Assembly (NCBI GenBank): GCA_012927625.1
Contig: JABBOV010000003.1
Span: forward strand, 124,001-188,000
Reading direction: 5' to 3'
DNA: 64,000 nt
Origin: Glaciimonas sp.
GTDB lineage: Bacteria; Pseudomonadota; Gammaproteobacteria; Burkholderiales; Burkholderiaceae_D
Both the position numbers and the translations under genes were made by a program. Shown in pieces: positions 1 through 11,012 of the stretch. Every line of letters starts with the position of its first letter. Position 1 is the first letter of the stretch. A model generated the notes under the pieces. The model was not told where the DNA came from. It made no database searches and saw only the letters and a program-made list of their open reading frames with translations.

Positions 1-2
1 GC

Positions 3-602
3 GATCTCAAGGAACAAGTTACCGACGAATTGCTGCCGCGCGCATTCAGCATCCGGCGCAATACCTGGGCCTGGATCGATCCAATCAATGGCTGGCTGGT
101 GGTGGATGCTGCCAGCCCGACGAAAGCCGATGAGCTACTCAAGCCGCTGCTGAAAGTGCTCAACGATGTCCCTTTGCACAGCCTGCGAGTGGCGCAATCG
201 CCGGTGGCAGCCATGACATCCTGGCTGGCAGCCGACCAAGCACCGGCGGGTTTTAGCATCGATCAGGATACCGAATTGCGTTCAGCCGGTGAAGACAAGG
301 CGGCAGTGCGCTATGTCAGCCACACCATCGATCCCGACGATGTACGGCGCCACATTGCCGCCGGCAAGCAATGCACGCGGCTGGCGCTGACCTGGGCCGA
401 CCGGATTTCATTCGTGCTGACCGAATCGCTGGCGATCAAACGCGTTACTGCTTTGGATGTGATCAAGGAAAACTCCGACAGCAAGATGCAAAACGATGAA
501 GAACGTTTCGACTCCGACTTCGCGCTGATGACCGGCGAACTTAATCGCATGCTAGGCGATCTGGTAGCGGCAATGGGCGGGGAAACAGCGCAGAAGCCGT
601 AG
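3..602 (+). CDS. rdgC: Recombination-associated protein RdgC (C-terminal part, 5' end outside window)
   Basis: The reading frame is open from the first bases of the window ([15 protein letters not shown]) to TAG at 600-602, so this is the last 199 codons of a longer gene. E. coli RdgC has about 303 residues, so roughly the first third is missing. RdgC forms a ring-shaped dimer that binds double-stranded DNA and limits RecA access; in some bacteria it matters for replication restart and pilin variation. Recognisable family segments are W-A-W-I-D-P near the left edge and the C-terminal stretch with [11 protein letters not shown]. Nothing indicates damage. Recognition is from sequence memory, and confidence in the family is high. 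Confidence 0.9.
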   Translation, partial: DLKEQVTDELLPRAFSIRRNTWAWIDPINGWLVVDAASPTKADELLKPLLKVLNDVPLHSLRVAQSPVAAMTSWLAADQAPAGFSIDQDTELRSAGEDKAAVRYVSHTIDPDDVRRHIAAGKQCTRLALTWADRISFVLTESLAIKRVTALDVIKENSDSKMQNDEERFDSDFALMTGELNRMLGDLVAAMGGETAQKP

Positions 603-771
603 CCGAATCGCGCTCTAAATTGCTCGTAAAATCTTCATTTTGCGTCGAATATAGGCCAAGTACAGAGCGCTACAACAGAACTATATATGCCGGGGTATAG
701 CAATTAATAAGGCTATTTCCGCATATATATGATTGGCCTTAAAAAATACTGGCATATTTATTGATTTCAGC

Positions 772-940
772 GTAATTATTCAGCCGGCAAGGCAATTAAG
801 AGTGAAATGGTTGCGATTTTGTAGGAGCGCACCTGGGCGCGAAAGCAGTCGCCAGACTGCAGCCGTTGATCGCGCCCGGATGCGCTCCTACAAAAAACTG
901 CTCCAGTTTGGACTTCTCTTATAGCGGGCTGAATAACTAC
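772..940. repeat. MITE-like element with 14-bp terminal inverted repeats and a nested REP-like palindrome
   Basis: The left end GTAATTATTCAGCC (772-785) is matched, with one mismatch, by the reverse complement of the right end GGCTGAATAACTAC (927-940). Inside, a strong inverted repeat has arms near 820-843 (TGTAGGAGCGCACCTGGG...) and 870-894 (...GGATGCGCTCCTACA). The whole unit could fold back on itself. It fills much of the 501-bp gap between rdgC and fadH, which otherwise holds AT-rich sequence with no supported gene. A small non-autonomous element or REP doublet is the simplest reading. Confidence 0.7.
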
Positions 941-959
941 ATTTCCGCCAGAATTTTAA

Positions 960-3146
<2,187 letters not shown>

Positions 3147-3167
3147 GCATCAATATACAGGATAGGG

Positions 3168-3189
3168 GTACCACTAAAAACAGTGGTAC
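3168..3189. terminator. Hairpin between the convergent fadH and rsuA genes
   Basis: A perfect 8-bp stem GTACCACT / AGTGGTAC with a 6-nt loop lies 22 bp after the fadH stop. A second AT-rich inverted repeat follows at about 3198-3233 (TTTTAGTG ... CACTAAAA). Neither stem is followed at once by a clean T tract, so a terminator role, possibly bidirectional, is inferred from position. Confidence 0.4.
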
Positions 3190-3288
3190 TACCGCATATT
3201 TTTAGTGTACTTTTAAAAAATACTCACTAAAATACGGGATCCCCGGGCTTGCGTTCGGCCAGCAAACCACTGCATGAGTGAATAGATC

Positions 3289-3352
3289 GGTAGGGCGGGT
3301 GGAACCCGCGCCGTTCTGGCTGGCGATCTGTGCGAGTTACACCCGCCCTACT
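3289..3352. repeat. REP-like inverted repeat
   Basis: GTAGGGCGGGT (3290-3300) and its reverse complement ACCCGCCCTAC (3341-3351) are separated by about 40 bp. It has the same GTAGG-headed style as the elements at 820-894 and 33466-33620 but different arms. It sits downstream of both convergent genes, a typical REP location. Confidence 0.6.
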
Positions 3353-3380
3353 CTAATGCGGCCACCCGGACTACGCAGGC

Positions 3381-4103
3381 TTAATCCGCCGTCGGCACCA
3401 GCAAGGCCAGCTGCGCTGCATCCAGATAACACCACTCGCCCTCTTCCAGACCCAGCGCTTCCAGCGACAAGCCGCCGATTGCCCCCCGGTGCAGAGCTGC
3501 GCAATGGTTGCCGGCAGCCGCCAGCATGCGCTTGACCTGATGGTATTTGCCCTGTTCCAGCACGATTTCCAATTTATGCGTATCGCGTTGGCGGCAAGTT
3601 ACTGCCGCCAACGGTGCAGGTTCGTCAATCAGTTGCACGCCGGCCAGCAATTGCGCCACCAGTTCATCGGTTACCGGCTCGGCGGTGGTGGCGACATACA
3701 CCTTTGGGATATGCCGCTTCGGCGACGATTGTGCATGGATGAAAGGGCCGTCATCCGACATCAGCAGCATGCCGGTGGTGTCGTGATCGAGCCGGCCGAC
3801 CGGCTGCACGTCGCGCCAGGTGAACTGTTCCGGCAGAATGCTGAGTACGCCGGGATGATGGCTGGGCTTGCGCGAGCATTCAAAATTGGCCGGTTTGTTG
3901 AGTGCGATATACACGCGCTCGCGGTACGGCCAGACTTCGTCGAAAATGGTCAACTGCAGCCCATCGGTCTCGATTTGAGCCCGATGGTCGGTCACCGCGG
4001 CACCATTGATGCCGACTTCGCCATCGGCAATCAATGTACGGCACCATTTGCGGGTGCCGAAGCCTTGCGATTGGAGGATGCGGTCCAGGGTCAATTTGCT
4101 CAT
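3381..4103 (-). CDS. rsuA: RsuA-type 16S rRNA pseudouridine synthase
   Basis: This 240-residue protein is built like E. coli RsuA (231 residues), which converts U516 of 16S rRNA to pseudouridine. An S4 RNA-binding domain occupies about residues 1-60. The catalytic motif is G-R-L-D-H-D-T-T-G with the nucleophile Asp, and the late motif K-Y-H-Q-V-K-R-M is followed by G-N-H and L-H-R. The RsuA-like ending G-A-I-G-G-L-S-L-E favours RsuA over RluB/E/F. ATG at 4103 was chosen over a start 27 codons upstream because that extension would lie inside ycaO. It begins 4 bp after the ycaO stop, so the two are very likely co-transcribed. Confidence 0.88.
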   Translation of the reverse strand: MSKLTLDRILQSQGFGTRKWCRTLIADGEVGINGAAVTDHRAQIETDGLQLTIFDEVWPYRERVYIALNKPANFECSRKPSHHPGVLSILPEQFTWRDVQPVGRLDHDTTGMLLMSDDGPFIHAQSSPKRHIPKVYVATTAEPVTDELVAQLLAGVQLIDEPAPLAAVTCRQRDTHKLEIVLEQGKYHQVKRMLAAAGNHCAALHRGAIGGLSLEALGLEEGEWCYLDAAQLALLVPTAD

Positions 4104-4107
4104 GACC

Positions 4108-5844
4108 TTATACAATCGCCGCCTGTTTGGCCAACTGCACCTTGTCGTAGGCCGCCAGCAGTTGCTGGTGCATCTCGCACCCATCCAGATTCATGCCCAA
4201 AGTTTGCAGGCCGTAAAAACGATCTTCCCTGCCCAGCAAGGCTTTGGCCTGTGCCAGCGTTTCAGCACCGTACAAGCTCTGCAATGCAGACTCGAACGGC
4301 GCGCTGTCTTCCAGCCCGATCAGACTTTCGATGCAGCGATAGACGCGCTGCCGGCCTTCGTTCAATTGATTGAAGTTGCGGATCCAGTCGCAGCCTTCGC
4401 GGATCGCTTCAGTGTCGCCAATCGCCAGCGCCAACAAGGTTTTCAGCTCGCCGATGCGCAATTCCTTCCATAGCGAAGCGGCATCGGCAGCCAAGCCGAT
4501 AATGGCAGCGACTGGGCGCTGCTCGGCCAGTCCGAGGTCGTTAAGCGTACTGAGCAAATCGGCGCACTCTTCATCGTCGAGTTCCTGCAGGTGCAGAATC
4601 GGTTCGCGGATCGCATTGCCGACGCTGCTGTTATCCCATTCCAGGTCTTCGACCGGATAGATGTCGGACATGCCGGGCACCAGAATGCGGCAGCCGTAGA
4701 CGCCCAGATGGGTAAAGTCGGCGATGTAGATGTCGTGCCGCATGTCGTGGATTTTGGCGATCGACCAGGCGTAATCTTCGGCGGTAGTGGTGCCGAAATT
4801 CCAGTCATGGAAGGCAAAATCCGGCGTGTCTTTGAGGAAGTTCCAACTGATGATGCCGCTCGAATCGACGAAGTGGATTTCCAGGTTTTGCGAGTGGGCG
4901 ATTTCTTCCAGATCGAAGCCCGGCTCAGGAAAACCGTCCAGCGACGACAATGCGCGACCTTGCAGCAACTCGGTCAAGGCACGTTCAAGTGCAATCTCGA
5001 AGCGCGGATGCGCGCCGAAACTGGAGAAGCAGCCTTGGTCATTTGGATTGAGCAACGTTACATTCATGACCGGATATTGGCCGCCGAGCGAAGCGTCTTT
5101 GACCAGGATGCCAAAGCCGGCAGCGCGCAGATCGCGGACACCGGCCGCAATGCGCGGGTAGCGGTTGATCACTTCTTCCGGCACGTCCGGCAGGCAGATG
5201 CCTTCGCGGATAATGCGGAACTTGACGTCGCGCTCAAAAATCTCGGACAGCGCCTGGGTGCGCGCTTCGGCCTGGGTATTGCCGGCCGACATACCGTTGC
5301 TGACATACAGATTGCCAATGATGTTGACCGGAAACCAGACCGTGACGCCGTCGCGCTGGCGCACATATGGAATCGCACAGATGCCGCGCTCGGCATTGCC
5401 GGAGTTGTAATCGACCAGCAACTCGGCAGCGATGCTGCCTTCCGGGTTGTAGAACTGCTGCAACTCGGGCGTCAACAGCTCCTGCGGCCAACTGTCTTCA
5501 TCAACCTCCAGCGCAAACCAGCGCTCTTGCGGGTAATGGGTAAACGCCGCGTTGGCATTTTTCTCGCCCAGATAATAGTGAGTCCAGAAATAATTGCAGG
5601 ACAGGCGCTCGAAAAACTCGCCTAGTGCGCTGGCGCGTGCTGCCTGCTCAGATGCGCCTTTGCCGTTGGTGAACATCAACGGACAATCGCGGTCGCGGAT
5701 ATGCACCGACCAGACCCCTTCAATCGGGTTCAGCCAGGAACGTTCTTCGATATGAAACCCGCGTGACAGCAGTTTTTCCTGCATGGACTGAATGGAAAAT
5801 TCAAGCGAGGCATCTTTGCCAGCGATAAAGTGTTCGGTTTGCAT
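4108..5844 (-). CDS. ycaO: YcaO, ATP-dependent cyclodehydratase-family protein (S12 modification accessory)
   Basis: This 578-residue protein aligns along its length with E. coli YcaO (586 residues). Near-identical blocks include W-L-N-P-I-E-G-V-W-S-V-H-I-R-D, F-T-N-G-K-G-A, S-N-G-M-S-A-G-N-T and S-L-G-G-Q-Y-P-V. YcaO proteins bind ATP and activate backbone amides; the E. coli protein potentiates RimO-dependent beta-methylthiolation of ribosomal protein S12. The usual C-terminal TPR-like tail is present. ATG at 5844 gives M-Q-T-E-H-F-I-A-G-K-D-A, matching the family start; the 32-codon upstream extension is hydrophobic and atypical. It is followed at 4 bp by rsuA, so two ribosome-modification genes share a transcript. 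No precursor peptide suggesting a RiPP locus was seen nearby. Confidence 0.93.
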   Translation of the reverse strand: MQTEHFIAGKDASLEFSIQSMQEKLLSRGFHIEERSWLNPIEGVWSVHIRDRDCPLMFTNGKGASEQAARASALGEFFERLSCNYFWTHYYLGEKNANAAFTHYPQERWFALEVDEDSWPQELLTPELQQFYNPEGSIAAELLVDYNSGNAERGICAIPYVRQRDGVTVWFPVNIIGNLYVSNGMSAGNTQAEARTQALSEIFERDVKFRIIREGICLPDVPEEVINRYPRIAAGVRDLRAAGFGILVKDASLGGQYPVMNVTLLNPNDQGCFSSFGAHPRFEIALERALTELLQGRALSSLDGFPEPGFDLEEIAHSQNLEIHFVDSSGIISWNFLKDTPDFAFHDWNFGTTTAEDYAWSIAKIHDMRHDIYIADFTHLGVYGCRILVPGMSDIYPVEDLEWDNSSVGNAIREPILHLQELDDEECADLLSTLNDLGLAEQRPVAAIIGLAADAASLWKELRIGELKTLLALAIGDTEAIREGCDWIRNFNQLNEGRQRVYRCIESLIGLEDSAPFESALQSLYGAETLAQAKALLGREDRFYGLQTLGMNLDGCEMHQQLLAAYDKVQLAKQAAIV

Positions 5845-6007
5845 GATGGTTCTGCCTTTGGCAGCGTTAAGAAATAAGGTAAGGCAGATTAAAAATATAC
5901 AGCGGAGTGTGAAGCGGGATGTAAAGCCGAGCACCGGCATCCTGCGAACGAACGCTGCCCCCGCCGGCAGGCCCGCAGTGTAGCAGCCTGAACCGGCTTG
6001 ATGTCGC

Positions 6008-6796
6008 TCAGTTCTGCTGCAACAAATTCACGCCGAGCGCCTTGAGGCCATCTTGCATTTTTGCAAATGCGGCTTCAACCTGTACCGGCTCGCCTTTTAC
6101 GCCAAGCTCGATATGCCGACGGGTTTGGGCATCGCCCACGCTGGGCAGGCTAAATACCTTGATCAAGGTGAATTCGGCTTCAATTTCTTCCATGAGCGGC
6201 GTCAAATTCGATTCCATTGCGTCAAATACCAGCATCGATTTTTCCAGCCGCGCTTCCCGATGGAATAAGTGCGGATACTCGGTATCCAACACCAATTCAA
6301 TCATCGGCCCGACCATCACCGGAAATCCGGGGACGAAATGATGCTGCTCAAATGAAAATCCGGGAATTTTATTGAACGGATTGGGAATAATTCTGGCGCC
6401 TTGCGGAAATTCACCCATTTTCAAGCGCTGCAAATGCTCCGGCGAGCTCAGGTCTGGCGCAGTTCCCGCTTCAACCGCCATCTCCGTAATGCGCTCTTGA
6501 ATTTTCGCTTTCGCCTGCGGATGCAACACTAGCGGCAAACCCAGCGCGGCAGCGGCGCACTGACGGGTGTGGTCGTCGGGCGTGGCGCCGATGCCACCAC
6601 AACAAAAAACAATATCGCTGCTGGCAAACGTGCGGCACAAGGTGGCTGTAATGCGGGCACGGTGGTCGCCGACATATTCGGCCCAGCCCAGTTGCAATCC
6701 GCGCGCCGACAGCAGTTCGACCACTTTATGGAAATGCTTGTCAACCCGCTTGCCTGACAGAATTTCGTCGCCGATGATAATGAGTCCGATAGCCAT
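6008..6796 (-). CDS. CinA N-terminal-like molybdopterin-binding domain protein
   Basis: The 262-residue protein starts I-G-L-I-I-I-G-D-E-I-L-S-G-K-R-V-D, the hallmark of the MoaB/Mog (MoCF) domain in the first half of CinA. The later G-G-I-G-A-T-P-D-D-H-T segment is the expected binding loop. CinA proteins combine this domain (ADP-ribose pyrophosphatase activity in several) with an NMN deamidase domain. Here the C-terminal deamidase half is absent, as in many stand-alone COG1058 proteins. Its substrate is therefore uncertain. It begins 32 bp after the EI24 gene on the same strand, with ycaO 163 bp further on. Confidence 0.82.
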   Translation of the reverse strand: MAIGLIIIGDEILSGKRVDKHFHKVVELLSARGLQLGWAEYVGDHRARITATLCRTFASSDIVFCCGGIGATPDDHTRQCAAAALGLPLVLHPQAKAKIQERITEMAVEAGTAPDLSSPEHLQRLKMGEFPQGARIIPNPFNKIPGFSFEQHHFVPGFPVMVGPMIELVLDTEYPHLFHREARLEKSMLVFDAMESNLTPLMEEIEAEFTLIKVFSLPSVGDAQTRRHIELGVKGEPVQVEAAFAKMQDGLKALGVNLLQQN

Positions 6797-6828
6797 GTTT
6801 TGAGTCTCTTATGATGGAAGAAGCAATA

Positions 6829-7671
6829 TTAATTGATATCTATGGGCATGATTTGCTGCGACTGGCTGCCTGCAATATCGGCGGCCCTGTATTTTTGCAG
6901 CGCCGCAAGGCAATAATACTGGAACCACAAACCGGTGAACACGAACACCAGCACATACAACCAGATCGAAGCGGCAGCCAGGAACGGGAAAAAAATCACG
7001 GACAATGCGCCGCCCAGCCATAGCAAAGTTGGAGCCGCACCCATTGCACCGCTCACCGCGCCGATCATGAGTAAAGGCCAGCGGTGGATGCGCAAGATAG
7101 CCTGGCGTTCCTCGGCATCGGCATAATCGGCCAGCGCATCGTAAGCCATCACGCGATAAGTCAGCCAGCCCCACAATGCTGTCAGAATAATGAAAGTCAG
7201 CGGCGGCACTAGCGACAGCGGCAAGGTCAGCAGCCACAAAAGCACGAAGATGATGAACGATGAGACCGACATCCACAGGCTGCCCCAGAACGAGCCTCCC
7301 TTGCGTGCTTCCAGCTCAGAAAAATGGCGCTTGCCGACGTGCTTGACGATTAACGGCATGGAAACCAAACCAATGCATAACAGGGCTGTCAAAATCATCA
7401 AAGGCAGCAACAGCCACATGGCAATCAACGGCACCAGTACCGTCTTTAATGCTCCCAGACCCAGCATCACCAGCACATTGCCGGAAATCCGAAAGCCGTC
7501 ATTTTCAAGAAAATAACCTTGCAACCAGTCAATCAATGGCTGCAATCCTTGCCACAGTGCCAAGCCCCAAATTATCACTGACAGCAAAAAAGGCAAGATG
7601 GTCAGTAATAACATCCGGTAGTGCATCTGCGACAGGAGCGCCCTACCGAAAGCAATTAATACGGGGCGCAT
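6829..7671 (-). CDS. EI24/CysZ-like integral membrane protein
   Basis: The 280-residue protein has about six strongly hydrophobic segments separated by short basic loops. The motif R-V-M-A-Y-D-A-L-A-D-Y-A is typical of the EI24 (CysZ-like) family. CysZ itself is a sulfate permease, but EI24 proteins of this beta-proteobacterial type have no assigned substrate. ATG at 7671 is preferred to TTG at 7692 because an AAAGGA ribosome site lies 7 bp in front of it. It is the first gene of a minus-strand group leading into the CinA-like gene. Promoter and regulators are not visible with confidence. Confidence 0.8.
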   Translation of the reverse strand: MRPVLIAFGRALLSQMHYRMLLLTILPFLLSVIIWGLALWQGLQPLIDWLQGYFLENDGFRISGNVLVMLGLGALKTVLVPLIAMWLLLPLMILTALLCIGLVSMPLIVKHVGKRHFSELEARKGGSFWGSLWMSVSSFIIFVLLWLLTLPLSLVPPLTFIILTALWGWLTYRVMAYDALADYADAEERQAILRIHRWPLLMIGAVSGAMGAAPTLLWLGGALSVIFFPFLAAASIWLYVLVFVFTGLWFQYYCLAALQKYRAADIAGSQSQQIMPIDIN

Positions 7672-8062
7672 CAAGAAATCCTTTATCGGCAAATACCGAT
7701 ACTAATTAGCCATCAACTGTTTAATTTTAGATTAAACAAGCAAAATCCTATTTTACATTGAGCGACTAATACAACCTCAGTTACGACCGCAGGTGTTTGC
7801 GAGCACTGCTTGTCGTGCATATGGTATTACCCATACTTCATTTGACGTACCTCATGCCCATCGCAGCTACTAACGATTCGCCATTCTGATTATTGGCATC
7901 GAGCAACGATAGTCGACATCATTCCTGTCACGACATCATGCCGTCACAAATAGCTTCTATTGTGCTGTACATATATGCCGGCCAGAATTTATGACAGCTG
8001 CGTCGCGCTAAAAATGATCATTTTGTCATTTTCAGAAACATAAATTGCCGGAAGACCATCCA
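7672..8062. other. Divergent intergenic region (EI24 / EAL-GGDEF)
   Basis: This 391-bp gap separates two divergent genes and should hold both promoters. No ORF or RNA gene is supported. The clearest mark is a perfect 14-bp palindrome, AAAATGATCATTTT, at 8011-8024, ending 38 bp before the EAL-GGDEF start. It could be an operator, but it is not a canonical FNR or CRP box. Confidence 0.4.
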
Positions 8063-9961
8063 ATGAATCAGATCAGCACTGAAAGATCCGTCGCTGCTTT
8101 CAAGTCAGCGTGCGCGCATTCACATCGATCAACGGGAACCGAACAAATTTTGCTGGAGAGGCTACACGAAATCATCGATTCGCAACTATTAAGCGCGCTC
8201 TTTCAGCCCATAATCCAGTTGCAAAGTGGCGAAATCATTGGTTATGAAGGCCTTATTCGCGGGCCATCCGACAGTCCTTTGCACTCTCCGCTGAATTTAT
8301 TCAAGGTGGCATGGGCTAACAATCTGACCGTTAAACTAGAACATTTATGTCGCCAAGTTGTGATGAAAAAATTTGCCGAGCTGGATTTGCCCGGAAAATT
8401 GTTTCTCAACGTCAGTCCTGAGTGTCTTTTAGACCGCGACGCCAAATATGGCCAGACACTGGACATGATTCAGCAAATCGGCATACATCCTGAACGCGTC
8501 ATCATCGAACTCACCGAAAACCAGCCGACCTATGATTATCAATTACTGGGCCAAGCGGTTACGCATTATCGACAGATGGGGTTTCAAATTGCCATTGATG
8601 ACTTGGGCGAAGGTTTTTCGAGCTTACGCCTGTGGTCCGAGTTGCGCCCCGAATATGTAAAGATCGACATGCATTTCATCCAGGGCATTGACAACGATCC
8701 GATCAAAATGCAATTCGTCAAATCGATCCAGGAAATTGCTGAAAAATCCGGCACGAAAGTCATTGCGGAAGGCATTGAAACACAGGCAGAGATGCTCCTG
8801 GTCCGCAGTCTCGGGGTAGCACACGGTCAGGGCTACCATATTGCACGCCCCCATGCGCAGCCGGCCATAGTGCTGTCGGCCGAGGTGGAAAATATTCTGG
8901 GAAACAATAGTGCCCAACTTTCCTCAAAAAATTGTAGCCAGCGGCAATACACCGTAACCGCAATAAAGCTGCTGCAACAATTGCCCACTGTAGCGCCAAA
9001 TATGCTCAACAATCAGGTTTATGAAATGTTCCTGGCCAAACCTGCATTGCAAATCATTCCGGTAGTCGAAGATGGCAAGCCATTAGGCTTGATTACCCGC
9101 GAAAACCTGATTGAACGTTTCTCCAAACTGTATCAGCGTGAACTGTATGGCAAAAAACCCTGCAGTGGCTTCATGGATCGCAACCCGCTCATAGTTGACA
9201 GGGATACCAGTTTGCAAGAGTTGAGCAATATTATCGTCAAAGCAGATCGTCAACAGTTCACCAACGGCTTCATCATTACTGAGAACGGGCGCTATCTGGG
9301 CATGGGCACCGGCCAGGATTTTGTGCGCGAGATCACCCAGTTGCAAATCAATGCGGCGCGTTATGCCAACCCGCTCACTCTGTTACCGGGCAATGTACCG
9401 ATCAATGAGCGCATTGAGCATCTGCTGAACAGCGGGAGCCATTTTTACGCCTGTTACTGCGACCTGGATCATTTCAAACCATTCAATGACGCCTATGGGT
9501 ATCAGCGCGGAGATGACGTTATCCAGTCAACCAGCCAGATTTTGATCGACAAAGTCGACCCAGAACTGGACTGGGTTGGACATATTGGCGGCGACGACTT
9601 CATAGTCTTGCTGCAAAGCGACAACTGGCAAGCGCGCTGCGACGCCATTTTGCAACAATTCACCTGCATGATTCAAAGCTATTACAGTATTGAAGATCGC
9701 CAACGAGGCGGTTATTTGAGTGAAGACAGGCAAGGCGTCAAGGTGTTCTGTCCCTTGATCAGCCTGTCAATCGGCATCGTCAAGGTTGAACCAGGAAAAT
9801 TTTACTCGCACCACCAGATTTCCACTGCAATAGCCGAAGCAAAAAAGCAAGCCAAAAAAATATCAGGCAACAGCATCTTCATTGACAGGCGACTAGGGCC
9901 AGGGCCAATGTCGGCATCTTTGTCACGCAGCACTACCACGCTTCCCACTGAAGTTCACTGA
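8063..9961 (+). CDS. EAL - CBS pair - GGDEF protein (cyclic-di-GMP turnover)
   Basis: This 632-residue cytoplasmic protein has no membrane segment. The EAL phosphodiesterase domain comes first (about 35-265): E-G-L replaces E-A-L, and N-V-S-P, E-L-T-E-N, the metal pair in I-D-D-L-G-E-G and E-G-I-E-T are present, so activity is likely. Two CBS-like repeats (about 285-435), usual sites for adenosyl ligands, follow. The GGDEF domain (about 450-615) reads G-G-D-D-F with D-L-D-H-F-K, and lacks the Arg of the RxxD inhibitory site (P-E-L-D in its place). EAL-first order is less common than GGDEF-EAL. ATG at 8063 has GGAAG 8 bp upstream; an earlier TTG adds only six residues. Its target is unknown. 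Confidence 0.88.
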   Translation: MNQISTERSVAAFKSACAHSHRSTGTEQILLERLHEIIDSQLLSALFQPIIQLQSGEIIGYEGLIRGPSDSPLHSPLNLFKVAWANNLTVKLEHLCRQVVMKKFAELDLPGKLFLNVSPECLLDRDAKYGQTLDMIQQIGIHPERVIIELTENQPTYDYQLLGQAVTHYRQMGFQIAIDDLGEGFSSLRLWSELRPEYVKIDMHFIQGIDNDPIKMQFVKSIQEIAEKSGTKVIAEGIETQAEMLLVRSLGVAHGQGYHIARPHAQPAIVLSAEVENILGNNSAQLSSKNCSQRQYTVTAIKLLQQLPTVAPNMLNNQVYEMFLAKPALQIIPVVEDGKPLGLITRENLIERFSKLYQRELYGKKPCSGFMDRNPLIVDRDTSLQELSNIIVKADRQQFTNGFIITENGRYLGMGTGQDFVREITQLQINAARYANPLTLLPGNVPINERIEHLLNSGSHFYACYCDLDHFKPFNDAYGYQRGDDVIQSTSQILIDKVDPELDWVGHIGGDDFIVLLQSDNWQARCDAILQQFTCMIQSYYSIEDRQRGGYLSEDRQGVKVFCPLISLSIGIVKVEPGKFYSHHQISTAIAEAKKQAKKISGNSIFIDRRLGPGPMSASLSRSTTTLPTEVH

Positions 9962-10175
9962 AAGTTACTGCATCACAATTAATAAATCTGCTGGAATATT
10001 CAGCGTAATGTCGAGTTGGTGATAGCGTAAGCGTAAGTCAAGATTTTCAGTCGAACAGGTCGGGTTAATCGATGAAACAGATAACCCGACCGACAAAAGC
10101 CGCTTCAATATTTGTTCAAATTTCTGATGTTTTTCGTACCTTTGGTATTTTTTGTGAACAAGAGCATGGCATCCG

Positions 10176-11012
10176 TCATTGCACTGCATATGCCATAGCT
10201 GCCAATTTATTTTCCTTGGATTGTTTTGCACGGTTCCGTGATGGCGGCAAACGGCGCAGATTTTTCAGCGCCTCCAGATCCTTGATCTCTATCGTGCGCT
10301 GATTGACCGCAATCATGCCGATTTCGTTAAAGGCAGATAGAGTCCTGCTGACTGTTTCCAGGGTTAATCCCAGATAACTGCCGATTTCATGCCGGGTCAT
10401 CCTGAGGTTGAAAAACTTGCTGGAGTACCCCATCAAGGCAAATCTGTCCGACAACATTACAAGAAACCGCGCGACACGTGCTTCGGCACTGAGTGCGCCG
10501 AGCATACCGACCATCGCTTGTTCGCGTACCAGTTCCCGGCTCAGAACATCATATATTGCGTTTTCAAGCTCAACATGTGTGCGGGCAAGCGCGGTTAATT
10601 TTTTGAATGGCAGCAAAATCAAATCGCAATCCGATAACGCCACTGCTTCGGATGAATACAACCGCGAATTGATACCGTCAACACCCAGAATGTCTGCTTT
10701 CATGGGGAAGCTGAGGACTTGCTCATTGCCATATTCGTCAATGAGTACAGTTTTCAGAAAACCGGAATGTACTATGTACAGGGCATCGAAATTCTGTCCA
10801 ATGGTGTGCACTCGTTGCCCGGCCTTGAACTGCACATGCTGAAACAACAAGTCTTCGTCGTCACAAACTGAAGCAAAAGGAATGCGTAGCAAGTCGCAGA
10901 CATCTTTCAGGCTGGACCACAATCGTCCTTGGCATTGCCGCCCGGCGGGCAAGGATGATGACGGCAGAGTTTGTGAAAACGGCTTGCTCGTTGATATTTG
11001 AGTTTGCAGCAT
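10176..11012 (-). CDS. Crp/Fnr-family transcriptional regulator
   Basis: The 278-residue protein has a cyclic-nucleotide-binding-fold domain (about 50-165), a dimerisation helix and a C-terminal winged helix. The recognition region M-T-R-H-E-I-G-S-Y-L-G-L-T followed by E-T-V-S-R is nearly the E. coli FNR sequence, so an FNR-like TTGAT half-site is expected. The N-terminal cysteines (near 27, 39 and 50) do not have FNR's C-X2-C-X5-C spacing, so oxygen sensing by a classical 4Fe-4S cluster is doubtful. Conserved cAMP-binding residues are not obvious either. ATG at 11012 follows a strong GAGGGGA site. It is monocistronic with a long upstream region. Confidence 0.85.
   Translation of the reverse strand: MLQTQISTSKPFSQTLPSSSLPAGRQCQGRLWSSLKDVCDLLRIPFASVCDDEDLLFQHVQFKAGQRVHTIGQNFDALYIVHSGFLKTVLIDEYGNEQVLSFPMKADILGVDGINSRLYSSEAVALSDCDLILLPFKKLTALARTHVELENAIYDVLSRELVREQAMVGMLGALSAEARVARFLVMLSDRFALMGYSSKFFNLRMTRHEIGSYLGLTLETVSRTLSAFNEIGMIAVNQRTIEIKDLEALKNLRRLPPSRNRAKQSKENKLAAMAYAVQ

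Noticed and set aside
733-924. 63-residue plus-strand ORF
   Set aside because: Most of it is inside the MITE-like palindromic element and it has no good ribosome site or family resemblance.
3489-5625. Long plus-strand ORFs opposite rsuA and ycaO
   Set aside because: They are antisense shadows of strongly conserved genes in GC-rich DNA.
4108-5844. YcaO as part of a RiPP biosynthesis cluster
   Set aside because: It is the stand-alone E. coli-type YcaO; no precursor peptide, dehydrogenase or protease gene is adjacent.
9965-10231. 88-residue minus-strand ORF after the EAL-GGDEF gene
   Set aside because: It overlaps the 3' end of the Crp/Fnr gene, has no ribosome site and no recognisable features.
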